From an uncultured Rhizobiaceae group bacterium (GTDB taxonomy: Bacteria; Pseudomonadota; Alphaproteobacteria; Rhizobiales; Rhizobiaceae), in NCBI GenBank assembly GCA_905479965.1, contig CAJQOR010000182.1, positions 1 through 6,329 of the forward strand: a stretch of DNA of 6,329 bases, in the 5' to 3' direction. A model generated the notes under the pieces. It was given only the letters and a program-made list of their open reading frames with translations. It was not told the origin of the DNA and did no database searches. Below are positions 1-5,563 of this stretch, piece by piece. Both the position numbers and the translations under genes were made by a program. Positions within the stretch are counted from its first letter, which is position 1, and every line of letters begins with the position of its first letter.

Positions 1-1430
1 GCGAGCCACATATCGGCACAGCTTATACTGCGCTATATAACTATCTATTTGCCAAAAAGATGGGCGGCACGCTCATTTTGCGCATCGAGGATACGGACGC
101 AACGCGTTCAAAACCAGAATTTGAACAGACAGTTTATGACAGCTTGCGCTGGATGGGACTTGATTGGTCAGAGGGTCCTGATGTAGGCGGGGATTACGGG
201 CCTTATCGCCAAAGCGATCGTAAACATCTTTATGGCCAATATGTTGATCAATTACTTGCAGCTGGCCACGCTTTTAAATGCTTTTGCACATCAGAAGAGT
301 TGGAAGAAATGCGTGCATTCCAAATCTCGCAAGGCAAAGCACCACGCTATAATGGTGCAGGTCTTCGCCTGTCCCAAGAAGAGATTGAAGAACGCGAAGC
401 GCGCGGCGAAGTTCCTGTCATTCGCATGAAAATTCCAAGTGAAGGTTCATGCAAATATATAGACGGCGGCTATGGCGAAGTTGAAATTCCGTGGGATGCT
501 GTAGATATGCAAGTCATCCAAAAAAGTGATGGCATGCCGACATATCACATGGCCAATGTGGTCGATGATCACTTGATGAAAATCACCCATGTGGCCCGTG
601 GTGAAGAATGGATTTCTTCAACGCCTAAACACATTTTGCTATATCAGTATCTTGGTTGGGAAGCTCCGCAGTTTACACACCTTCCATTGATGCGTGGTGC
701 AGACAAATCAAAACTGTCAAAACGTAAAAACCCAACGTCCATGTCATATTACGCTGGACTTGGTCACTTACCGGAAGCTTTGACTAACTTCCTTGGCCTG
801 TTCTTCATCCAAATTTCCGAAGGCGATGAGCTGATGGATCTAAACGAGTTGATAGAACGATTTGACCCAGACAAGCTTTCAAAAGCAGGTGCCGTTTTTG
901 ATGTTCAAAAGCTTGATTGGCTCAATGCACGTTGGTTGCGTGAAAAACTCACTGAAGAAGAGTTCTTGGCACGTGTCTTGGAATGGGCAAGCGAAAATGA
1001 TAAGCTCAAACAAGGCCTATTGCTGGCTCAATCACGTATTCAAACATTCTCAGAACTTCCTGACCTTGCCGGCTTCTTGCTAAAAGGTGATGTTGGGGTA
1101 ACGGCACAGTCTTTTGCGAACATCAAAAAGAACCCACCTGAGAAATGTCTTGAAGTAATTGATGCCGTTCGCCCGGCCCTTGATGAAATGGACGAATGGA
1201 ACCGCGAAAGCATTGAAGAAACGCTGCGTGCCGTTGCTGAAAGTTTAGAGACTAAACTTGGCAAATTAACCCCACCATTATTTGTTGCGGTCAGCGGTTC
1301 ATCTCGTTCGCTTCCATTGTTTGACGCAATGGTCTTATTGGGCCGCGCAATGGTCCGTCAACGTCTAAAAGTGGCAAGTGAAGCATTGCATGCTGCGCTT
1401 GATACATCTGATCAAGGTTCCGACGCATAG
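1..1430 (+). CDS. gltX: Glutamyl-tRNA synthetase (class I), 5'-truncated by the window edge
   Basis: Attaches glutamate to tRNA(Glu) in the cytoplasm using ATP. The reading frame is open from base 3, so the true start lies upstream; the ATG at base 60 is internal. The class I signature is visible as HIGT (bases 9-20), followed by LRIEDTD and GPYRQSDR, and the second signature is KLSKR (bases 711-725), which fits the KMSKS loop. The C-terminal half contains LDWLNARWL and ends with an anticodon-binding region including LFDAMVLLGRA. About 475 residues are in view, so only roughly the first 10-15 should be missing. The sequence resembles Thermus/Chlamydia-type GluRS (GTAY after HI, GPDVGGDYGPYRQSDR, FKCFCTSEELEEMRA) as I recall them. 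The first zinc pair CxC (bases 279-287) is kept, but the expected second Cys/His pair is absent. lysS follows after 34 bases on the same strand, suggesting an operon. Whether it discriminates between tRNA(Glu) and tRNA(Gln) cannot be told. Confidence 0.97.
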   Translation, partial: EPHIGTAYTALYNYLFAKKMGGTLILRIEDTDATRSKPEFEQTVYDSLRWMGLDWSEGPDVGGDYGPYRQSDRKHLYGQYVDQLLAAGHAFKCFCTSEELEEMRAFQISQGKAPRYNGAGLRLSQEEIEEREARGEVPVIRMKIPSEGSCKYIDGGYGEVEIPWDAVDMQVIQKSDGMPTYHMANVVDDHLMKITHVARGEEWISSTPKHILLYQYLGWEAPQFTHLPLMRGADKSKLSKRKNPTSMSYYAGLGHLPEALTNFLGLFFIQISEGDELMDLNELIERFDPDKLSKAGAVFDVQKLDWLNARWLREKLTEEEFLARVLEWASENDKLKQGLLLAQSRIQTFSELPDLAGFLLKGDVGVTAQSFANIKKNPPEKCLEVIDAVRPALDEMDEWNRESIEETLRAVAESLETKLGKLTPPLFVAVSGSSRSLPLFDAMVLLGRAMVRQRLKVASEALHAALDTSDQGSDA

Positions 1431-1455
1431 ATAAGCTAACAATAGCGATATATTA

Positions 1456-1468
1456 GAGATCATAATGA
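1456..1468 (+). promoter_or_regulatory. Weak ribosome-binding site for lysS
   Basis: A short GAGA stretch begins at 1456, a few bases before the ATG at 1465. It is a weak Shine-Dalgarno match, but this is the first ATG of a frame whose N-terminus looks normal for the family. The 34-base gap after gltX shows no hairpin with a T-run, consistent with read-through from gltX. Confidence 0.4.
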
Positions 1469-2964
1469 CTGATAATAAAAACGAAGAAGCCCTATCAACT
1501 GATGCAAGCGAAGTGCGTTTGCAAAAACGCGAACGCATGGAGGAAATTGTTGGCAATCTGTTTCCAACAAACTTCCACCGCACCATCACCAATGGCGAGT
1601 TGATGGAAAAATACGCGGATATTGAAGATGGTCATTTAACAGGTGATATCGTGACAATAGCTGGCCGCATTTATTCATCCCGTAACAATGGGATGTTTAT
1701 GGATATGCGCGACGCAAACGGTAAAGTTCAAGTCTTCACGCATAAAAATAATGCGTCTGAAGACGTACGCGAGTTGCTTCAATTTATCGATATTGGCGAC
1801 ATCATTGGTGTCACAGGGGAAGTTCGCCGCACGCCACGCGGTGAATTAACGGTCAACGCGACACAAATCACCATGCTATGTAAAACGCTTAAGCCAATGC
1901 CTGAAAAATATCATGGGCTTACAGATATCGAAACACGCTATCGCAAGCGCTATCTCGATTTGATGTCAAATGAAGAGTCGAAAGCACGTCTTCAACAACG
2001 CGCAAAAATCGTTTCAGGTATTCGCCGTTTCATGGAAGATGATGGTTTTATGGAAATCGAAACGCCAATGCTTCATCCCGTTTATGGTGGTGCAACAGCT
2101 GATCCATTTATGACCCATCACAATACGCTTGATATGGATATGTATTTGCGTATTGCACCGGAGCTATATCTTAAACGTGCACTAGTGGGCGGCATCAGCG
2201 ATAAAGTTTTTGAAATCAATCGAAATTTTAGAAACGAAGGCGTTTCAACACGTCATAATCCTGAATTTACAATGATGGAAGCCTATTGGTCCTATCATGA
2301 CTACACAGATGCTATGGATTTGGTTGAGCGCATGTTTGCGCGCGTGGCAGAAGATATTTACGGCACGACTGATGTTGAATTTGGCGACAAAACAATTTCA
2401 TTTGCAGCTCCCTTCAAACGTGTTCCAATGCCAGACGCTGTTAAAGAGGCAACTGGGATTGATTTCTTAGCGATCGATAATGACGCTGATGCACGCGAAG
2501 CTGCAAAGAAAGCATTGCCTGGTATCGATATTGATGAAGATGGAACTTGGGGTGAGATGCTTGCACTCGTATTTGAGGAAAAAGCAGAGCATCTTTTAAT
2601 CCAACCATCCCATGTGACGCATATGCCGAAAGATATTTCTCCATTTGCTAAAGAAGTGCCAGGTGAGCCGCGCCTTGTTGAGCGCTTTGAGACATTTATC
2701 AATGGTTGGGAAATTGCCAACGCATTCTCCGAATTAAATGATCCTGTTGAGCAGCGCGCGCGCATGGTTGAGCAGGTTGAACAAGCGCAATCTCGTGGTG
2801 AGAAAGAGCGCGTCTTAGATGAAGACTTCCTAGATGCAATGGATCACGGCATGCCACCTGCTGCGGGTATTGGCATCGGGATTGATCGCGCGATCATGCT
2901 TTTAACCAACGCGCAATCTATTCGCGATGTGATCTTGTTCCCGGCGCAAAAAACAAAAGCTTAG
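1465..2964 (+). CDS. lysS: Lysyl-tRNA synthetase, class II
   Basis: Charges tRNA(Lys) with lysine in the cytoplasm. The 499-residue length is normal for bacterial class II LysRS. After a short charged N-terminus comes the OB-fold anticodon-binding domain (about residues 60-140, with GRIYSSRNNGMFMDMRD). The class II catalytic core follows: motif 1 around 194-213 (GFMEIETPML, then GGATADPF), motif 2 around 250-271 (EINRNFRNEG and RHNPEFTMMEAYW), and motif 3 around 462-493 (GMPPAAGIGIGIDR to RDVILFP). PSHVTHMPKDISPFAK (381-396) and EIANAFSELNDP (416-427) are recognisable lysine-site segments; many homologues read EIGNGFSELND at the latter. It lies 34 bases after gltX, probably in the same transcript. 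Many alphaproteobacteria instead use a class I LysRS, so the class II form is notable if the organism is one. Identity is secure. Confidence 0.98.
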   Translation: MTDNKNEEALSTDASEVRLQKRERMEEIVGNLFPTNFHRTITNGELMEKYADIEDGHLTGDIVTIAGRIYSSRNNGMFMDMRDANGKVQVFTHKNNASEDVRELLQFIDIGDIIGVTGEVRRTPRGELTVNATQITMLCKTLKPMPEKYHGLTDIETRYRKRYLDLMSNEESKARLQQRAKIVSGIRRFMEDDGFMEIETPMLHPVYGGATADPFMTHHNTLDMDMYLRIAPELYLKRALVGGISDKVFEINRNFRNEGVSTRHNPEFTMMEAYWSYHDYTDAMDLVERMFARVAEDIYGTTDVEFGDKTISFAAPFKRVPMPDAVKEATGIDFLAIDNDADAREAAKKALPGIDIDEDGTWGEMLALVFEEKAEHLLIQPSHVTHMPKDISPFAKEVPGEPRLVERFETFINGWEIANAFSELNDPVEQRARMVEQVEQAQSRGEKERVLDEDFLDAMDHGMPPAAGIGIGIDRAIMLLTNAQSIRDVILFPAQKTKA

Positions 2965-2974
2965 ACTTAAATCA

Positions 2975-2996
2975 AAGGCCTGTGAGATCACGCCTT
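2975..2996. terminator. Bulged hairpin between convergent lysS and the YdcF-like gene
   Basis: AAGGC (2975-2979) pairs with GCCTT (2992-2996), and GTGA (2982-2985) pairs with TCAC (2988-2991) around a GA loop; CT at 2980-2981 bulges out. This gives nine base pairs in the 23-base gap between the convergent genes and the last codons of the - strand gene. Read on the - strand, the stem is followed by TTTGATTT, moderately T-rich. On the + strand the following bases are not a clean T-run. It may end transcription of the YdcF-like gene and possibly of lysS. The two-base loop is tight and would probably open in practice. Confidence 0.45.
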
Positions 2997-3689
2997 AGAT
3001 AATTCTTCCGATAAAACATCTTCCCAATTTTCGGGGAGATGTTTGGTGTACCCTTGCTCGACAAGCGCTTTAAACGCTTCTTCTGCAAGTTCGTCAGCAA
3101 CTTGTTTGGTTTGATAACCAAGCTTTGCATATGCGCGCGTGCGCCAATGCGTTCCCACAAGTTCATGAACGACTTTTTCTAAATCCATATCGCCCACAGG
3201 CTGTGATACAATTGTGTGGTTTGGCGCTGTCACAACAGCCTTTATATCAGGCCATTGCTTTTCCACGGTCGCGCGGCAACGCCTTTGCATTTGAGGTTTT
3301 GTCACAAACACTACTGTTTTTGCCTTTGGGAACATCGCTTTAACATTTACAATATTCTCACCAGTATTCGTGGCCTTATCCTCAAGAATAATGTCGTCTT
3401 CGGGCACACCGTGAACCTTTGCTACATCTGCAAAGGTTTCCGCTTCTGTTTTATCAAAATGATCTTTTGTCCAGTTACCAAAGGCACCTGTAAATACAAT
3501 TTTATCTGAAATAGCATTTTGATAAAGCTCAGCGCAGCGCTCGGCAACACGCGTATCATAGCTGCCAAGACCGACGATTAAGTCAAAGGTGGGTATATCA
3601 CGTGGGATATTCTCATCTAGACAATGATATCGCCAGATGGAAAGTGCTGCGTCTAAAACTTCTGGTTCAGGCAAGTTTTGCAAAATCAT
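2988..3689 (-). CDS. YdcF/DUF218-family protein (ElyC/SanA/YdcF superfamily)
   Basis: A cytosolic-looking member of the DUF218 (YdcF-like) family, with no signal peptide or membrane segment. E. coli YdcF has been reported to bind S-adenosylmethionine, and SanA and ElyC are envelope-linked, but this protein's substrate is unknown. Counting from the TTG at 3698, family landmarks in order are VGLGSYDTRVAERCAELY (about 42-59), IVFTGAFGNWT (67-77), KTEAETFAD (83-91), a Gly-Val-Pro turn (97-99), LEDKATNTGENI (105-116) and TKPQMQRR (133-140). The length of about 233-236 residues fits. The start is uncertain: the first in-frame codon is TTG at 3698, with an in-frame TGA just upstream, and an ATG follows at 3689. 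Neither has a well-spaced Shine-Dalgarno, because GGGAG touches the ATG. I chose the ATG. The gene lies 77-86 bases downstream of the large membrane-protein gene on the same strand, so cotranscription is plausible. Confidence 0.88.
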   Translation of the reverse strand: MILQNLPEPEVLDAALSIWRYHCLDENIPRDIPTFDLIVGLGSYDTRVAERCAELYQNAISDKIVFTGAFGNWTKDHFDKTEAETFADVAKVHGVPEDDIILEDKATNTGENIVNVKAMFPKAKTVVFVTKPQMQRRCRATVEKQWPDIKAVVTAPNHTIVSQPVGDMDLEKVVHELVGTHWRTRAYAKLGYQTKQVADELAEEAFKALVEQGYTKHLPENWEDVLSEELSKA

Positions 3690-3698
3690 CTCCCACAA

Positions 3699-3775
3699 AC
3701 TTCATATCTGATTATCGCATCTATTCTAAGATGAAGAAAATCAATTCAGTTTACACTAAGATATAATCCTGGAAC
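3699..3775 (-). other. Short intergenic gap between the membrane repeat protein and YdcF-like genes
   Basis: This AT-rich gap separates two co-directional genes. I see no strong hairpin with a T-run. TAGAAT (3731-3736 on the - strand) resembles a -10 box but lacks a -35 at the right distance. A 12-codon reading frame on the - strand starts with ATG at 3705 and overlaps the YdcF start in another frame. Read-through from the upstream gene is the simplest view. Confidence 0.35.
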
Positions 3776-5359
3776 TTAATTGTAGCGGATTTTTGTTCCC
3801 AACACGTCAACTTTTTGTTCATTCTGTGCCGATTGATCATCCGACCCAAAGCCAACCATTTGCAAAATTCCGTCTAGGAAACCAGCTTCATCTTCACCAT
3901 GAGCCTCTTCCATCTCAGCCTTATCACCCGGATAGATATTCGCGTTTTCTTCCATCATCGCATCCTCAGACGCCATTTCCTCATCAGAACCGCCTAGCCC
4001 GACAAAAGCAAGAACATTATCAATCATACCCGGTTCGGCATTTTTCTCAGCCTCTGCATCCAGCGCTGCTTGCGCAGCCTCCTCTGCTGCGAGCGCTTCA
4101 GCTTCAAGACGTTCTTTTTCGGCGAGCTCTTCCTCAGTCATTTCTTCTTCCGGGACATAACAACCAGATGGCTCAATAATTTCATCGCTCAACAGCTTGA
4201 TCTCATCCGGTGACAGCTCATAGCGATCGCCAATAAACTTGCCGCCATAAGCTCTATCAGCGTTCACATAACGAACTTCCCACTGTTTTTTCGTAGCTTG
4301 CGTTAACAATGGATGGGGCGCAAAAACAACCTGCGCTCCAATATTGCTACCGCGGAAGTTCGGGCGACTTGTAGGTCCATCCGCATCCAAAAGTGAAACG
4401 GTAACAAGTTGGCTATCTGGATATTCTTGGGTAAGAAACTTGGTATAGTTTAGTACCATGAGTACCCGCTCTTTAGTCGACATAGAATTGGCTCTTATAA
4501 AAGATGTCACACGGTTTTCTTTCATAAGCTCAAACTCAACCTCATGAACCACATCACATGCTAATCCGGATACACCACCACCCAAAAACCCAGGTTTTAC
4601 AAAAACAACTGCTGCTGCGCCTGATGTCGCTGTGAAAGCAAAGCCACTTAAAATTATGATCAAAAATTTCTTGGTAAACAGACCTTTTTTAACAGGCGTA
4701 CCATTATCTGTATCGATCTCGGTATCAATCATTCCTGTTCCAACAGGAAGATCACCCGATGTTTCAAGCACTAAAACGTCTTCCGCAACATCCTCAGTTT
4801 TTGTCTTACGCTTTAAAAACCCGAATAATTTCTTCTTTGGTTTTTTCTCTGCGCTTTGATCGTCGGTAGTCTCTTTTGCTAACACTTGATCTTCAGCAGG
4901 CGCTTGCACCTTCTTTTTGCGTTTTAAAAATCCAAATAGAGAACGTTTTTTCTTCGTATCTGAAGGCACGTCGTCATCGCCAACATTAGCTTCTGCTGCA
5001 GCAATTTGCGGCTCTTCAGTTTGTTTTTTTGCTCGAGCGCGGTTTTTTTGGGGTGTATCGTCTGCCTTTTTAGCCGTAGCAGGTGTTTTTTCTGCAGTCT
5101 CTTTCTTCGCAGTCGCTGGCTTTTTCTTGACCGCTGTTTTGCGTGCAGACTTGGCGGCTTTTTTCCCAGCAGGCGCTTGAGCAGGCGCGGCTACTTCTTC
5201 GCCCTTCTCATCAACGCTATCAGCGGCTAGAGTTTTATCATCATCTTGATTTTGCGGTTGTTTTTTCTTTTTACGACGCAAAAAGCTGAACAATCCCTTT
5301 TTCGGGACTTGCTCTAATTCACCTTCAATAGGTGTCGCTTTCGACGGTTTCTTGGCCAT
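3776..5359 (-). CDS. Uncharacterised single-pass membrane protein with basic LFxFL repeat modules and acidic periplasmic tail
   Basis: I do not recognise this 527-residue protein. Residues 1-231 are hydrophilic and strongly basic. Three modules, KKGLFSFLRRKKKK (20-33), KKKRSLFGFLKRKKK (136-150) and KKKLFGFLKRKTK (175-187), plus partial KKGLFTKKFL (224-233), sit among acidic linkers and a Lys/Ala/Pro/Thr-rich stretch (64-113) like histone H1 tails. One transmembrane helix spans about 232-254 (FLIIILSG to VVFV). The positive-inside rule puts the N-terminus in the cytoplasm and the rest in the periplasm. Residues 268-400 look globular, bracketed by the only two cysteines (C268, C400), and include NFRGSNIGAQVVFAP and WEVRYVN. 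A Glu/Ala-rich probable helix (402-440) follows, then an acidic tail with a glycine-rich motif repeated at 444-461 and 493-508. Start: ATG at 5359, no clear Shine-Dalgarno. A YdcF-like gene lies downstream and an LpxH-like gene is divergent. Function unknown; a link between membrane and an anionic partner (DNA, RNA or lipid head groups) is inference. Confidence 0.9.
   Translation of the reverse strand: MAKKPSKATPIEGELEQVPKKGLFSFLRRKKKKQPQNQDDDKTLAADSVDEKGEEVAAPAQAPAGKKAAKSARKTAVKKKPATAKKETAEKTPATAKKADDTPQKNRARAKKQTEEPQIAAAEANVGDDDVPSDTKKKRSLFGFLKRKKKVQAPAEDQVLAKETTDDQSAEKKPKKKLFGFLKRKTKTEDVAEDVLVLETSGDLPVGTGMIDTEIDTDNGTPVKKGLFTKKFLIIILSGFAFTATSGAAAVVFVKPGFLGGGVSGLACDVVHEVEFELMKENRVTSFIRANSMSTKERVLMVLNYTKFLTQEYPDSQLVTVSLLDADGPTSRPNFRGSNIGAQVVFAPHPLLTQATKKQWEVRYVNADRAYGGKFIGDRYELSPDEIKLLSDEIIEPSGCYVPEEEMTEEELAEKERLEAEALAAEEAAQAALDAEAEKNAEPGMIDNVLAFVGLGGSDEEMASEDAMMEENANIYPGDKAEMEEAHGEDEAGFLDGILQMVGFGSDDQSAQNEQKVDVLGTKIRYN
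3836..3883 (-). repeat. C-terminal glycine-rich motif, copy 2 (protein level)
   Basis: Encodes GFLDGILQMVGFGSDD (residues 493-508) of the membrane protein. It aligns with copy 1 as G-hydrophobic-hydrophobic-D-x-hydrophobic-L-x-hydrophobic-VG-hydrophobic-G-(G)-SD-acidic. It could be a short amphipathic or membrane-seeking helix in the acidic tail. Confidence 0.65.
3977..4030 (-). repeat. C-terminal glycine-rich motif, copy 1 (protein level)
   Basis: Encodes GMIDNVLAFVGLGGSDEE (residues 444-461). It shares D, L, VG, G and SD positions with copy 2, 49 residues further on. The linker between them is rich in Glu, Met and Ala. Confidence 0.65.
4160..4558 (-). other. Predicted periplasmic domain bracketed by the protein's two cysteines
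   Basis: Residues 268-400 of the membrane protein. This is the only part with balanced composition and alternating hydrophobic pattern expected of a folded domain: an N-terminal helical half (VLMVLNYTKFLTQEY), then strands (QLVTVSLLDADG, AQVVFAP, WEVRYVN) and a final helix (SPDEIKLLSDEI). Cys268 and Cys400 are the only cysteines in the protein and could form a disulfide closing the domain in the periplasm. I know no named family for it. Confidence 0.5.
4598..4666 (-). other. Single transmembrane segment of the repeat protein
   Basis: Residues 232-254, beginning FLIIILSGFAF and ending VVFV, form an uncharged stretch of 23 residues. Lysines at 224-225 and 230-231 precede it, and only one lysine (255) follows directly, so an N-in, C-out orientation is predicted. 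It is far too distant from the start to be a classical signal peptide. Confidence 0.85.
4661..4690 (-). repeat. LFxFL basic module, degenerate copy 4 at the membrane interface
   Basis: Encodes KKGLFTKKFL (residues 224-233), sharing KKGLF with copy 1 but running straight into the transmembrane helix. It suggests that the modules act at, or derive from, a membrane-proximal juxtamembrane sequence. Confidence 0.45.
4799..4837 (-). repeat. LFxFL basic module, copy 3
   Basis: Encodes KKKLFGFLKRKTK (residues 175-187). It shares LFGFLKRK exactly with copy 2, and the DNA of the two copies is also similar, suggesting internal duplication or strong selection on the peptide. Confidence 0.8.
4910..4954 (-). 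repeat. LFxFL basic module, copy 2
   Basis: Encodes KKKRSLFGFLKRKKK (residues 136-150). Lysine/arginine clusters flank a five-residue hydrophobic LFGFL core, a pattern that can form a short amphipathic membrane- or partner-binding element. Confidence 0.8.
5021..5170 (-). other. Histone-H1-like Lys/Ala/Pro/Thr-rich segment
   Basis: Residues 64-113 of the membrane protein contain repeated short units such as KKAAKSARK, KKPATAKK and KTPATAKK. This low-complexity basic composition resembles the tails of histone H1-like and HU-type bacterial proteins. It predicts a disordered, polyanion-binding cytoplasmic region. Low-complexity convergence is possible, so homology to H1 is not claimed. Confidence 0.6.
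5261..5302 (-). repeat. LFxFL basic module, copy 1
   Basis: Encodes KKGLFSFLRRKKKK (residues 20-33), close to the N-terminus. It matches copies 2 and 3 as basic-LF(S/G)FL-(K/R)RK followed by more lysines. Confidence 0.8.
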
Positions 5360-5371
5360 AAGACACTAGCA

Positions 5372-5392
5372 CACAATACAAAATACAAAATA
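5372..5392. repeat. Three 7-bp AT-rich tandem units upstream of the membrane protein gene
   Basis: CACAATA is followed by CAAAATA twice, directly in tandem, 13-33 bases upstream of the ATG at 5359. This lies in the likely 5' leader or core promoter of the - strand gene. It may be a chance low-complexity run. Confidence 0.5.
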
Positions 5393-5453
5393 CTACAGAG
5401 CCGCAAGATACCCCAAGGACCTTTCCGTTCTATTAACCTTAATTCTCAACTTT

Positions 5454-5470
5454 ATGGGTAACGGTCCCAT
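5454..5470. other. Short inverted repeat in the divergent intergenic region
   Basis: ATGGG (5454-5458) and CCCAT (5466-5470) flank a 7-base spacer. The arms are perfect but only five bases long, and no T-run follows on either strand, so an operator half-site pair is as likely as a hairpin. Confidence 0.25.
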
Positions 5471-5496
5471 TATAGCGCATGTGTTAGACAAGTGCA

Positions 5497-5517
5497 TGAT
5501 GTCATCAGCTTGTCATC
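5497..5517. promoter_or_regulatory. Candidate operator: palindrome plus helically phased direct repeat
   Basis: TGATGTCATCA (5497-5507) is a perfect odd palindrome around the central T. Its TGTCATC half (5500-5506) recurs at 5511-5517, an offset of 11 bases, near one helical turn. It sits 44-64 bases before the proposed TTG start of the LpxH-like gene, where a regulator could bind. No convincing -35/-10 pair was found here. Confidence 0.3.
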
Positions 5518-5547
5518 TGAATAGGATTAAAAGGGTGCAAATTCTCT

Positions 5548-5563
5548 GGAGCGAAGAAACTTG
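5548..5563 (+). promoter_or_regulatory. Ribosome-binding site fixing a TTG start for the LpxH-like gene
   Basis: GGAG at 5548-5551 lies nine bases before TTG at 5561. The frame has no ATG or GTG between its upstream stop (TAA 5528-5530) and the conserved SDIHLG motif. The TTG places the motif at residues 13-18, usual for the family. Confidence 0.65.

Noticed and set aside
60..1430. Treating the ATG at base 60 as the start of gltX
   Set aside because: The HIGT signature and GTAYTALYNYLF lie upstream of this ATG in the same open frame, so the gene begins outside the window.
2358..2765. A 135-residue - strand frame within lysS
   Set aside because: It is wholly antisense to the conserved LysRS catalytic domain and has no motif of its own.
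4917..5230. Two + strand reading frames rich in Phe, Ala and Ser that look like membrane proteins
   Set aside because: They are the antisense of the Lys-rich coding region of the 527-residue protein: lysine codons (AAA/AAG) read as TTT/CTT on the other strand. No ribosome-binding site or independent motif supports them.
3776..5359. Annotating the 527-residue protein as a histone H1-like or FtsY/TonB-like protein
   Set aside because: Only low-complexity Lys/Ala/Pro or charged composition is shared; no GTPase, TonB C-terminal or DNA-binding fold motif is visible, and most of the protein is unlike those families.
5485..5527. Possible sigma-70 promoter (TAGACA or TTGTCA with TAGGAT) upstream of the LpxH-like gene
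   Set aside because: No pair of hexamers had a 16-18 base spacing, so the match is not better than chance in AT-rich DNA.
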